NCBI GenBank assembly: GCA_947178685.1
Contig: CAMWZE010000107.1
Location: 1-6,004, forward strand
DNA length: 6,004 nucleotides
DNA from: an uncultured Porphyromonadaceae bacterium
GTDB lineage: Bacteria > Bacteroidota > Bacteroidia > Bacteroidales > Muribaculaceae
Direction: 5' to 3'
Shown: positions 1 to 5,420 of the stretch, one piece after another
Layout of the letters: each line of letters begins with the position of its first letter
Numbering within the stretch: the first letter of the stretch is position 1
Position numbers and translations under genes: made by a program
The notes under the pieces: model-generated
Database searches by the model: none
What the model saw: only the letters and a program-made list of their open reading frames with translations
Told to the model about the DNA's origin: nothing

Positions 1-33
1 GTAGGCGGCAAGTCTGTTAAAGCTGTATTCTAA
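1..33 (+). CDS. C-terminal end of an upstream gene (partial), possibly a T9SS-type sorting tail
   Basis: Frame 1 reads VGGKSVKAVF and then a TAA stop at 31-33. A strong + strand terminator lies 50 bp further on, as expected for the end of a + strand gene that begins outside the window. The short hydrophobic and basic tail resembles the end of type IX secretion (Por) C-terminal sorting domains, which often finish with a Gly-Lys-x-x-Lys-Val-Val-like strand. Ten residues are too few to prove this. Frame 3 also closes early (TAA at 16-18), so even the reading frame is a best guess. The call rests mainly on the downstream terminator. Confidence 0.3.
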   Translation, partial: VGGKSVKAVF

Positions 34-82
34 GATTGAATCTTAACATTACATTCTAATAGGAATACCTTACAATCAACAT

Positions 83-126
83 AATTGAGGAGTGTCACAA
101 TCGCTTGTGACACTCCTCAATTTTTT
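83..126 (+). terminator. Strong intrinsic terminator between convergent genes
   Basis: A perfect 18-bp inverted repeat (arms 83-100 and 105-122) with a TCGC tetraloop is followed by a run of six T at 121-126. This is a textbook intrinsic terminator for transcription arriving from the left on the + strand. On the - strand the stem is followed by only a weak T content, so it would stop the convergent receptor gene less efficiently, although the long stem may still act in both directions. The arm core GTGTCACAA resembles the core GTATCAAAA of the inverted repeat at 4098-4135. Confidence 0.85.
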
Positions 127-127
127 A

Positions 128-163
128 TCACTTTCTGAGGGTTTTATCTCACTTTCTGAGGGT
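128..163 (-). repeat. 21-bp-period tandem duplication over the receptor stop codon
   Basis: The 15-mer TCACTTTCTGAGGGT occurs at 128-142 and again, identically, at 149-163, so the period is 21 bp or exactly seven codons. On the - strand each copy encodes Thr-Leu-Arg-Lys followed by TGA. The annotated stop is at 149-151. In-frame readthrough would add Asp-Lys-Thr-Leu-Arg-Lys and stop at a second TGA (128-130). This is most simply a small tandem duplication of the 3' end of the gene. Confidence 0.85.
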
Positions 164-2794
164 CAGAGTAAACAGGAGCTGACGTCCGCGGAGGAAACGA
201 CGGCTCTCGTAAGATGAGAGCTGGTTATAGCTCTTGTAGTCGTAGGTGCGCTCGTCGAGGAGATTGGTTAACGCCGCCGAAACCTCGATACGCTTCGTAG
301 GTTTATACACAAGCTTGGTATCCATCAGAAACACATTCTTATACATATCACTCTTCAGCTCATTGCGGTAATGCTCTCCGCTTATGTGCCACTCCCACTT
401 AGAATGAGGCATGATATTGATAAGCACCTCATTCTCCATACGGTTAAGCCACGATGCACCCAGTCCGTTCATCGCCAGACAATTGGCCGAAAGACTTATA
501 CTGTAGTCAAAAGTCATCCAGCGGAGAGGAGCACCGTTTATCTTCAGTCCGGCCGTGCATGACTTCGACACAGAGTTCACCGTGCGCGATTCCGAAATCA
601 GATGCGACTCGCTGCGTATGAACATACCGTTCACACTCGCGCTTCCACGCATGAAGTCAAGGGTCTTACCGATATTTCCACGCGCCATGAACGACTCTCC
701 GTCACTCTTGGCCGAAACATAAGAATTCACCACATAATCGCCATACAGCTGTTGCGCCATCGTGTAAGGTGTCTGATTCCAACGTTGCATCGCCGAAGCA
801 TTGGCAAATAGGCCAACACGCGTATGCCGGTAAGTAAGAGAAGCGCTCACACTCTGTGAGGTGTTTGTATAAAAATCGTCGACACCCTGACGGAAAGAGC
901 GGTAGTCGGTCATGACATACCCCGGTTGAATCATATTAAGACCCATCGGCGAGCGACCGCTGCTTCCACGCAAAGTGAGCGACATCTTCCCGCTCGGCTT
1001 CCAGTTTAGGCTGAGCGACGGGGAGAAATACCCCTCGTCACGGTTGGCAAGTGCCTTGTCGAAAGTATAATGTGCATAGCTCAACGGCAGATTCAGCACC
1101 ACATTCACACGCTTCACCCAATACTCAAGTTTTGGCACGGCATAGACAGTGAAATAATTGGTGTTGACAACATTGGTGGTCACCCCCGGTATGGCGTCAG
1201 GAAGATCCGGCAGACTGGTATCCAACGTGCGCAGATACCCCTTCACACCACCCTCCAGACTGATCGAAAGTCCCTTGACGGTGAAAGCATACGCCGCGCT
1301 CTCATGTGTGTAGAAAGCATGGTTACGGATATGCTGGCTCTGCGAGTCAAACCCCGCCGCCGTGCCGGTCGCTCCTTGCGCATCTGGTTCCCCGTTCCCG
1401 CCATCGTAGAGAGTCACTCTAAGCGTCTGAGGCATCGATTCCCACTCATTCACACTTTGGAACGTTATCAGATGCTTCTCCTTGAAACGCCTTATCAGCT
1501 TGAAATCGTTAGATACATAATAATCGGGCAGCCGACCGTTTTGGTGCGCGTTGATCGATCCTGCCAGACCAATGTTGACATCATCCCATTTGATATCGGT
1601 CTTCAAAGTATTGTTGATATAGGCCCTTCTTTGGTTAAGCTCGTAGATAAACTTACCACCCAACGTATGGCTACGGTCAACGCCCCTATGATTTTCCGTC
1701 ACCACCCTGTCGCCCCCTTCCAGGAAGTAGGTTGTGATCCCCTCGGCATCGGCTGTCACACGATTGAAGGTATAGTCAACCTGAGCCTTGAATTCACCGC
1801 GCCCTGCTTTCCACAGGTTGTTGGTGGAGAGCAATGCAGAGCGGTTGAAAAGTGTACGCTTCCGACTGAGATCGGGCACACCCGGCAACGACAGACTCAC
1901 ATACCGGCTGAGGTCGGTGCCACGGCCCGATGCGAAGAAATCGGTAGTCTCAGCCGAGATATTATCTCCGGTGTTATTGCTCTTAAGCGTAGTGATATTC
2001 TGGAATCCCGGCATCACAGCCATTACGAAGGCTCCCACATCCCAGAGCATACCCTCCGGCTGCCATGCCCACCCCGCTCCGGCATTGCCGTGGACGCTCC
2101 ATGTGGCCTTGGCCTTATTCTTGAGTTTCAGATTGATGGCAGCCTTATCCGAGAAAGAGATTCCGGCGAGCACCTGCATAGGCTGATGATTCTCCATCAC
2201 CTCCACAGATCCTACATCCTCGTGATTGATACCGTTGGTGGCTATACCATACTTACCTCCGAGCAGATCGGAACCCTCTATGTAGAATTTATTGATAGCC
2301 TCCCCCTGATACTCGATCTTTCCGTTGCTCGACACATCGATTCCCGGCATACGCTTCAGTACGTCGCCGATTGAACGGTCTTGCGTCTGCGCAAAAGCAC
2401 TCACACCATAGGTGATAGTGTCACCCTGCTCACGTATGCGGTCGCTCTTCACCGTCACCTCCTTCAGAAGCGTCGACCCCGCCTCCATCTCCACCGTAAG
2501 CGGAAACGTCAGGCTATCCAAGGGGAGCGACTTCCTTTCGAATCCCATCATGGTCACGTCGAGCCGTCCCCCCTTCAAAGTGGGAAACTTCATCTGAAAA
2601 CTTCCGTCAACCTTCGAGGAGGCGAATTTTTTTATCTTTCCCCCCGAATCCTTCACCACCACAGAGGCTCCGGGAAGCGGATCATTCGTAAGCTTATCGA
2701 CAACTGTCCCGGAAATCTCCATCACCGTGTCGTCTTGTGCCACGCTCGCCAAGGCCGTCGCCAGACATAATATGTATATCAGTATCCTTTGCAT
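149..2794 (-). CDS. TonB-dependent-receptor-like outer-membrane protein with N-terminal carboxypeptidase-regulatory-like domain
   Basis: The product has 881 residues. Residues 1-19 form a type I signal peptide (hydrophobic core ILIYILCLATALA, probable cleavage SVA|QDD). Residues about 25-105 match the carboxypeptidase-regulatory-like beta-sandwich (ISGTVVDK, PLPGASVVV, DGSF, MMGFE) common at the N terminus of Bacteroidota receptors. Residues about 110-225 are plug-like, with KEVTVKSD, DVLKRMPGIDV, GKIEYQGEAINKFYIEG and a VEVMENHQP stretch. The remaining 650 or so residues alternate polar and aromatic segments, as in a beta-barrel. By family, such proteins take up or bind ligands at the outer membrane using TonB energy. 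I see no convincing TonB box, no SusD-like neighbour and no polysaccharide enzymes, so it is not an evident SusC of a glycan locus and its ligand is unknown. The C terminus ends LTLRK rather than in an aromatic residue. The ATG at 2794 is supported by the signal peptide and by the promoter about 60 bp upstream. The gene appears monocistronic within the window. Confidence 0.88.
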   Translation of the reverse strand: MQRILIYILCLATALASVAQDDTVMEISGTVVDKLTNDPLPGASVVVKDSGGKIKKFASSKVDGSFQMKFPTLKGGRLDVTMMGFERKSLPLDSLTFPLTVEMEAGSTLLKEVTVKSDRIREQGDTITYGVSAFAQTQDRSIGDVLKRMPGIDVSSNGKIEYQGEAINKFYIEGSDLLGGKYGIATNGINHEDVGSVEVMENHQPMQVLAGISFSDKAAINLKLKNKAKATWSVHGNAGAGWAWQPEGMLWDVGAFVMAVMPGFQNITTLKSNNTGDNISAETTDFFASGRGTDLSRYVSLSLPGVPDLSRKRTLFNRSALLSTNNLWKAGRGEFKAQVDYTFNRVTADAEGITTYFLEGGDRVVTENHRGVDRSHTLGGKFIYELNQRRAYINNTLKTDIKWDDVNIGLAGSINAHQNGRLPDYYVSNDFKLIRRFKEKHLITFQSVNEWESMPQTLRVTLYDGGNGEPDAQGATGTAAGFDSQSQHIRNHAFYTHESAAYAFTVKGLSISLEGGVKGYLRTLDTSLPDLPDAIPGVTTNVVNTNYFTVYAVPKLEYWVKRVNVVLNLPLSYAHYTFDKALANRDEGYFSPSLSLNWKPSGKMSLTLRGSSGRSPMGLNMIQPGYVMTDYRSFRQGVDDFYTNTSQSVSASLTYRHTRVGLFANASAMQRWNQTPYTMAQQLYGDYVVNSYVSAKSDGESFMARGNIGKTLDFMRGSASVNGMFIRSESHLISESRTVNSVSKSCTAGLKINGAPLRWMTFDYSISLSANCLAMNGLGASWLNRMENEVLINIMPHSKWEWHISGEHYRNELKSDMYKNVFLMDTKLVYKPTKRIEVSAALTNLLDERTYDYKSYNQLSSYESRRFLRGRQLLFTLTLRK

Positions 2795-2851
2795 AAGTCA
2801 GGTTAATTAATAGTTCCGCACCGGTCGGAGTTGAATATGTATTACTTCTGC

Positions 2852-2882
2852 CAAAGATAATACTAATTTTTTAGTTATACAA
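2852..2882 (-). promoter_or_regulatory. Bacteroidota sigma-ABfr-type promoter for the receptor gene
   Basis: Read on the - strand, a -33 TTG (2882-2880) is followed after exactly 20 bp by the -7 box TATCTTTG (2859-2852), a full match to TAnnTTTG. Both elements and their spacing fit the primary-sigma promoter consensus known from Bacteroides. Transcription should begin near 2845, giving a leader of roughly 50 nt with no Shine-Dalgarno sequence, which is normal for this phylum. Confidence 0.75.
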
Positions 2883-2886
2883 CTAA
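2862..2886. promoter_or_regulatory. Operator-like inverted repeats overlapping the receptor promoter
   Basis: A 16-bp near-palindrome, TTAGTTATACAACTAA (2871-2886), has seven of eight symmetric pairs matched. It covers the -33 element and part of the spacer of the receptor promoter. An additional half-site ACTAA lies at 2862-2866, so three ACTAA/TTAGT half-sites alternate in orientation within 25 bp. A dimeric repressor bound here would block the promoter. No regulator gene is in the window, and the surrounding AT-richness makes chance symmetry possible. Confidence 0.4.
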
Positions 2887-2998
2887 TAAATCAGTTTTAC
2901 CCGATATTTTGTTTAACTTTTGGTGTTGCTTAATCCACTTCCTGAAAAAGTTTGAGCAACTTCCTTACTAATCACAACCAAATATCATAATTTTGACC

Positions 2999-3006
2999 TA
3001 TCTTTG
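2999..3006 (+). promoter_or_regulatory. -7 promoter box for the PorT-like gene
   Basis: TATCTTTG is a perfect TAnnTTTG match and is identical to the -7 box of the divergent receptor gene. No TTTG or TTG is found at the expected -33 spacing (about 2975-2978), so the promoter is weak, activator-dependent or incompletely recognised. Initiation near 3013 would leave a leader of only about 10 nt before the ATG at 3023. The box lies inside the upstream TTG-initiated reading extension, which argues against a start at 2993. Confidence 0.5.
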
Positions 3007-3022
3007 TGAAAAATATTTCGAA

Positions 3023-3703
3023 ATGGCAGAAAAAATCTTGAAAACATCACGTTGTGTTGTCGCTAAAATATGTCGCAGTGTTGTCGCTCTGATGGCACTC
3101 ACGGGGTTATTCACTACCCTCTCGGTGGATACCGATGCCCAATTGCGCTACGGATTCCGTTTCGCCGGCGACATCGCCAAAGCCTCTCTCAGCAAAGACG
3201 GTTCATCAAGTGTAGCAAGCAGCGATCCGGGCAATGATCTGCACCTTGTCAACCGCAGTGGCTTCAGCGGCGGTCTCGTGCTGGAATATCAGTTTGAGAA
3301 ATGTGGATTTGCCCCCGACATCGCGCTCCTCTATACCCGCTACAACACCCGCCTCGCCCTCGGCGATGAGAAACCCCATAGCTTAGGACGCAACTTCATT
3401 GAGGTGCCGATACATCTCAAATGGAAATTCTGGATTCCGCAGACCAAAAACCTCTTCGCACCGATGCTCTACACCGGTCCGTCGCTCATGTTCCGTGCGG
3501 GTCAAGACAAAGGGTTGCCCGACTTCCGTTCGAAAGTGTTTCAGCCCGGCTGGGACGCCGGCATAGGGTTCGATGTGATCAACTTCATCCAGATTACAGC
3601 CGGCTATCGGTTCGGACTCGGAAACGCGCTCGACACCCCCGACCGCATGACTCTCCACACCAACGGATGGAACATAGCCGCCACTCTCCTCTTCGATTTC
3701 TAA
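3023..3703 (+). CDS. PorT-like outer-membrane beta-barrel protein (OMP_b-brl_2 type)
   Basis: The product has 226 residues. A basic N-terminal region (K4, K7, R10, K15, R18) precedes a hydrophobic segment at about 19-35 and a likely signal peptidase I site DTDA|Q at 39/40, leaving about 187 mature residues. The mature part has features of small eight-stranded barrels: a conserved FIEVPIHLKWKF segment (125-136), YTGPSLMFRAG (150-160), GWDAGIGFDV (176-185), ITAGYRFGLGN (191-201) and a terminal LLFDF ending in Phe, the usual outer-membrane assembly signal. By family it belongs with the PorT/porin-like proteins common in Bacteroidota. PorT itself is a type IX secretion component, but this gene cannot be equated with it from sequence alone. 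I chose ATG 3023 over the in-frame TTG at 2993 because the -7 box lies between them. ATG 3092 would remove the positive part of the signal peptide. Confidence 0.8.
   Translation: MAEKILKTSRCVVAKICRSVVALMALTGLFTTLSVDTDAQLRYGFRFAGDIAKASLSKDGSSSVASSDPGNDLHLVNRSGFSGGLVLEYQFEKCGFAPDIALLYTRYNTRLALGDEKPHSLGRNFIEVPIHLKWKFWIPQTKNLFAPMLYTGPSLMFRAGQDKGLPDFRSKVFQPGWDAGIGFDVINFIQITAGYRFGLGNALDTPDRMTLHTNGWNIAATLLFDF
3054..3088 (+). repeat. In-frame 24-bp-period repeat in the signal-peptide coding region
   Basis: The 11-mer GTGTTGTCGCT occurs at 3054-3064 and 3078-3088, exactly 24 bp apart. It encodes two related eight-residue units, RCVVAKIC and RSVVALMA, which make up the end of the basic region and the start of the hydrophobic core. 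It looks like a small in-frame duplication that lengthened the signal peptide. Confidence 0.6.
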
Positions 3704-3797
3704 ACCATAAACCTCAACCCCCCTCCTCCATCAAATCTCTGAACATCCCCTCCTCTCTATAAAAAAATAGCTTTAACCCATAAACCATACTACCCCA
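3704..3797 (+). other. Pyrimidine-rich spacer upstream of the acidic small gene
   Basis: This 94-bp spacer contains no hairpin terminator, so the barrel gene and the following small gene could be co-transcribed. Positions 3713-3759 are almost all C and T apart from short A-containing breaks, with CCTCC occurring at 3723-3727. A possible independent -7 box, TAGCTTTA at 3768-3775, has one mismatch to TAnnTTTG and no clear -33 partner. Confidence 0.4.
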
Positions 3798-4064
3798 ATG
3801 AATACAAAGAAATTTATCGAAGCACTTACCGACGTGGTTAATGAATACGTCGAAGCTGAGGAGTCGTATAGCGACGATGTTCAGCTTCAGATCGACACCA
3901 CCACATGGGAAATGGAGATTGCCGATCCCGAAAACGATCTCCCCAACTGCGACTACTATCCCATGATGGATCTCGTGAAGATGAGTGCCGAGAACCCCGG
4001 CCAATGGATTCCCGACAACGACGCCATAGAGGAAGTGGCGGCAGAATACGTCTTCACCGATTAA
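3798..4064 (+). CDS. Small, highly acidic conserved-looking protein of unknown function
   Basis: The product has 88 residues, begins MNTKKFIEALTDVVNEYVE and ends EYVFTD. I do not recognise the family. By direct count it has 23 Asp/Glu and only three basic residues (K4, K5, K61), with no Arg or His, so it carries a net charge of about -20. There is no signal peptide or membrane segment, so it is probably cytoplasmic. The first 22 residues look amphipathic and helical. The middle has an alternating stretch (VQLQIDTTTWEMEIA, 28-42) likely to form a beta hairpin, followed by LPNCDYYPMMDLVKM (48-62) and a C-terminal acidic helix. Coding potential is good: codon use resembles the neighbours, the start follows a same-strand gene by 94 bp, and two terminators close the unit downstream. 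The acidic surface could mean an inhibitor, a nucleic-acid mimic or an adaptor, but that is inference only. Confidence 0.75.
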   Translation: MNTKKFIEALTDVVNEYVEAEESYSDDVQLQIDTTTWEMEIADPENDLPNCDYYPMMDLVKMSAENPGQWIPDNDAIEEVAAEYVFTD

Positions 4065-4097
4065 GTGATTAACCGATAATTTAATCACTCAAACTTA

Positions 4098-4135
4098 AAA
4101 CGGGTTGTATCAAAAAATTTTGATACAACCCGTTT
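4098..4135. terminator. Perfect 18-bp inverted repeat, probable bidirectional terminator
   Basis: Arms 4098-4115 and 4118-4135 are exact reverse complements around a two-base centre, giving a stem that starts AAACGGGTTGTATC and closes through an A/T-rich tip. Transcripts in either direction would fold it. The T-tract after it on the + strand is minimal (TTT, then CTCC), while the - strand continues into TTTTAAGTTT. It lies 33 bp after the stop of the acidic small gene. Its long perfect stem resembles the hairpin at 83-122. Confidence 0.7.
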
Positions 4136-4139
4136 CTCC

Positions 4140-4165
4140 ATCTCCATCAGGAGATTTTATTTTTT
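4140..4165 (+). terminator. Second, conventional intrinsic terminator
   Basis: A six-base-pair stem, ATCTCC (4140-4145) with GGAGAT (4150-4155), and loop ATCA are followed by the T-rich tract TTTATTTTTT (4156-4165). It sits four bases after the long inverted repeat, so the + strand unit ending with the acidic small gene is closed by two hairpins in tandem, separating it from purC. Confidence 0.7.
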
Positions 4166-4398
4166 ATGTGAGAAATCTCTTCCGCATAGAACAGTAGAAA
4201 TTCCATCTTAAACCACTGTCTTCATAAGCTGTTGCTCAAAATACTATGTTGAAATATGCGGTTATGTCAAGGAAAATGCTTAATTTCGCAACAGAAAACA
4301 ATTATAACACTCAGAAGCGCTCTCCCGGAGTGGTGTCAACCCCTCCCAAGCCACGTTAAGGCAATAATCAAGCACTTCTTAAATCAAGCAACTAAGCA
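4166..4398 (+). other. purC upstream/leader region without a recognisable gene
   Basis: With the two terminators before it, this completes a 334-bp gene-free stretch. I find no tRNA, no recognisable riboswitch and no credible ORF; reading frames here either stop early or run out of phase into purC. A weak -7 candidate, TAATTTCG (4281-4288), has one mismatch to TAnnTTTG and no well-spaced -33 box. If it were used, purC would have a leader of about 105 nt. The hairpin CACTC (4308-4312) with GAGTG (4328-4332) is too weak to call. Confidence 0.45.
4366..4390 (+). repeat. Short direct repeat just before the purC start
   Basis: The 9-mer AATCAAGCA occurs at 4366-4374 and 4382-4390 (16-bp period), followed by a related ACTAAGCA at 4391-4398 that abuts the purC ATG. 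The sequence is A-rich and unstructured, as is typical of Bacteroidota translation starts, so the repeat may only reflect composition. Confidence 0.45.
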
Positions 4399-5355
4399 AT
4401 GGCAACAACTTTGGTCAAGACCTCATTCGACTTCCCCGGACAGACCGCCGAATACCACGGCAAAGTGCGCGACGTCTACACTATCGACAACAACCTCATG
4501 GTGATGATCGCCACCGACCGCATCTCGGCGTTTGACGTTATTCTCCCCGAAGGCATCCCCTACAAGGGACAGGTGCTCAACCAGATCGCCGCATACTTCC
4601 TCGACGCCTCAGCAGAAATCGTGCCCAACTGGAAGCTCGCCGTGCCCGATCCGATGGTCACCGTCGGTGTCAAAGCCGAATCATTCCCCGTGGAGATGAT
4701 TATACGCGGCTACCTCACCGGCAGCGCATGGAGAGAATACAAAGCCGGTTGCCGTGAGCTCTGCGGCGTGAAGCTACCCGACGGTATGCGCGAGAACGAG
4801 AAGTTCCCCGAGCCAATCATCACCCCCACTACCAAAGCGGCAGAGGGCCACGACGAAAACATCTCACGCGAGGAGATAATCGCACAGGGTCTCGTAAGCG
4901 AGGAGCACTACAAGGTGATGGAAGAATATACACGCCGCCTCTTCGAGCTCGGCACCAAGATGGCAGCCGAGAAGGGACTTATCCTTGTCGACACTAAATA
5001 TGAGTTCGGTCTGCGCGACGGAAAGGTGATTCTCATCGACGAGATCCACACCCCCGACTCCTCACGCTATTTCTATGCCGACGGCTACGAGGAGCGTTTC
5101 GAGAAAGGCGAACCCCAGCGTCAGCTCAGCAAGGAGTTCGTGCGCCAGTGGCTCATCGACCACGGCTTCATGGGCCGCGAGGGTCAGCAGGTGCCCGAGA
5201 TGACTCCCGAGTTCATCCAAAGCGTCTCCGAGCGCTACATCGAGCTCTTCGAGCACGTCACCGGTCAGAAATTCGTGAAGGCCGACGAGCAGGATCTCAC
5301 CTATCGCATCTATCGCAACGTATCTTCCTGCCTCATCACCCTCAACAAGAAGTAA
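4399..5355 (+). CDS. purC: Phosphoribosylaminoimidazole-succinocarboxamide synthase (SAICAR synthase)
   Basis: The enzyme joins CAIR and L-aspartate using ATP to give SAICAR in de novo purine synthesis in the cytoplasm (EC 6.3.2.6). The 318-residue product shows the family landmarks in order: GKVRDVY (21-27, ATP-binding loop), DRISAFD (40-46), the first signature [13 protein letters not shown] (97-109), [12 protein letters not shown] (145-156), the second signature LVDTKYEFG (196-204) and [13 protein letters not shown] (212-224). Its length matches the longer form of the enzyme (about 300 residues, as in yeast Ade1) rather than the shorter E. coli form (about 237 residues). The ATG at 4399 gives the expected N terminus [14 protein letters not shown]. 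No other purine gene lies in the window, and no known purine riboswitch is visible upstream. All key motifs are intact. Confidence 0.97.
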   Translation: MATTLVKTSFDFPGQTAEYHGKVRDVYTIDNNLMVMIATDRISAFDVILPEGIPYKGQVLNQIAAYFLDASAEIVPNWKLAVPDPMVTVGVKAESFPVEMIIRGYLTGSAWREYKAGCRELCGVKLPDGMRENEKFPEPIITPTTKAAEGHDENISREEIIAQGLVSEEHYKVMEEYTRRLFELGTKMAAEKGLILVDTKYEFGLRDGKVILIDEIHTPDSSRYFYADGYEERFEKGEPQRQLSKEFVRQWLIDHGFMGREGQQVPEMTPEFIQSVSERYIELFEHVTGQKFVKADEQDLTYRIYRNVSSCLITLNKK

Positions 5356-5381
5356 CCCTTAACAATGTAAGTAAGAGGTAT

Positions 5382-5407
5382 TGAAGTGGGTTAAACTTCA
5401 TTTTCTC
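5382..5407 (+). terminator. Weak terminator candidate between purC and tex
   Basis: TGAAGT (5382-5387) pairs with ACTTCA (5395-5400) around a seven-base loop and is followed by TTTTCTC. The stem is short and mostly A/T, so termination is likely partial at best. No TAnnTTTG box is seen in the 65-bp gap, so tex may depend on readthrough from purC. Confidence 0.35.
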
Positions 5408-5420
5408 AAAACTGAATTTA

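Noticed and set aside
1070..2374. 434-codon + strand open frame opposite the receptor gene
   Set aside because: It lies fully antisense to a well-supported coding sequence. Its translation is rich in His and Arg, with no domain, signal peptide or promoter, as expected from the shadow of a GC-rich gene.
149..2794. Assignment of the receptor as SusC of a polysaccharide utilisation locus
   Set aside because: No SusD-like lipoprotein, glycoside hydrolase or sensor-regulator gene is adjacent within the window, and the protein is shorter than typical SusC proteins (about 1000 residues).
2993..3022. TTG start extending the PorT-like protein by ten residues
   Set aside because: The TAnnTTTG box at 2999-3006 lies inside this extension, so a transcript from that promoter could not contain the TTG. 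ATG 3023 gives a basic N terminus and signal peptide.
3714..4088. 124-codon - strand open frame opposite the acidic small gene
   Set aside because: The strand choice needed a check because both frames are open. The + strand protein has codon use and composition like its neighbours and terminators downstream, while the - strand frame is a His/Val-rich mirror of it.
4149..4181. Alternative pairing of 4149-4158 with 4172-4181 that competes with the terminator stem, suggesting an attenuator
   Set aside because: The competing strand lies downstream of the T-tract, so it is transcribed too late to prevent termination at this hairpin. No leader peptide or ligand-binding fold is evident.
4256..4504. 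82-codon frame overlapping the purC start
   Set aside because: It has no ATG at its start, runs out of phase through the purC N-terminal coding region, and its translation looks like low-complexity frame-shifted sequence.
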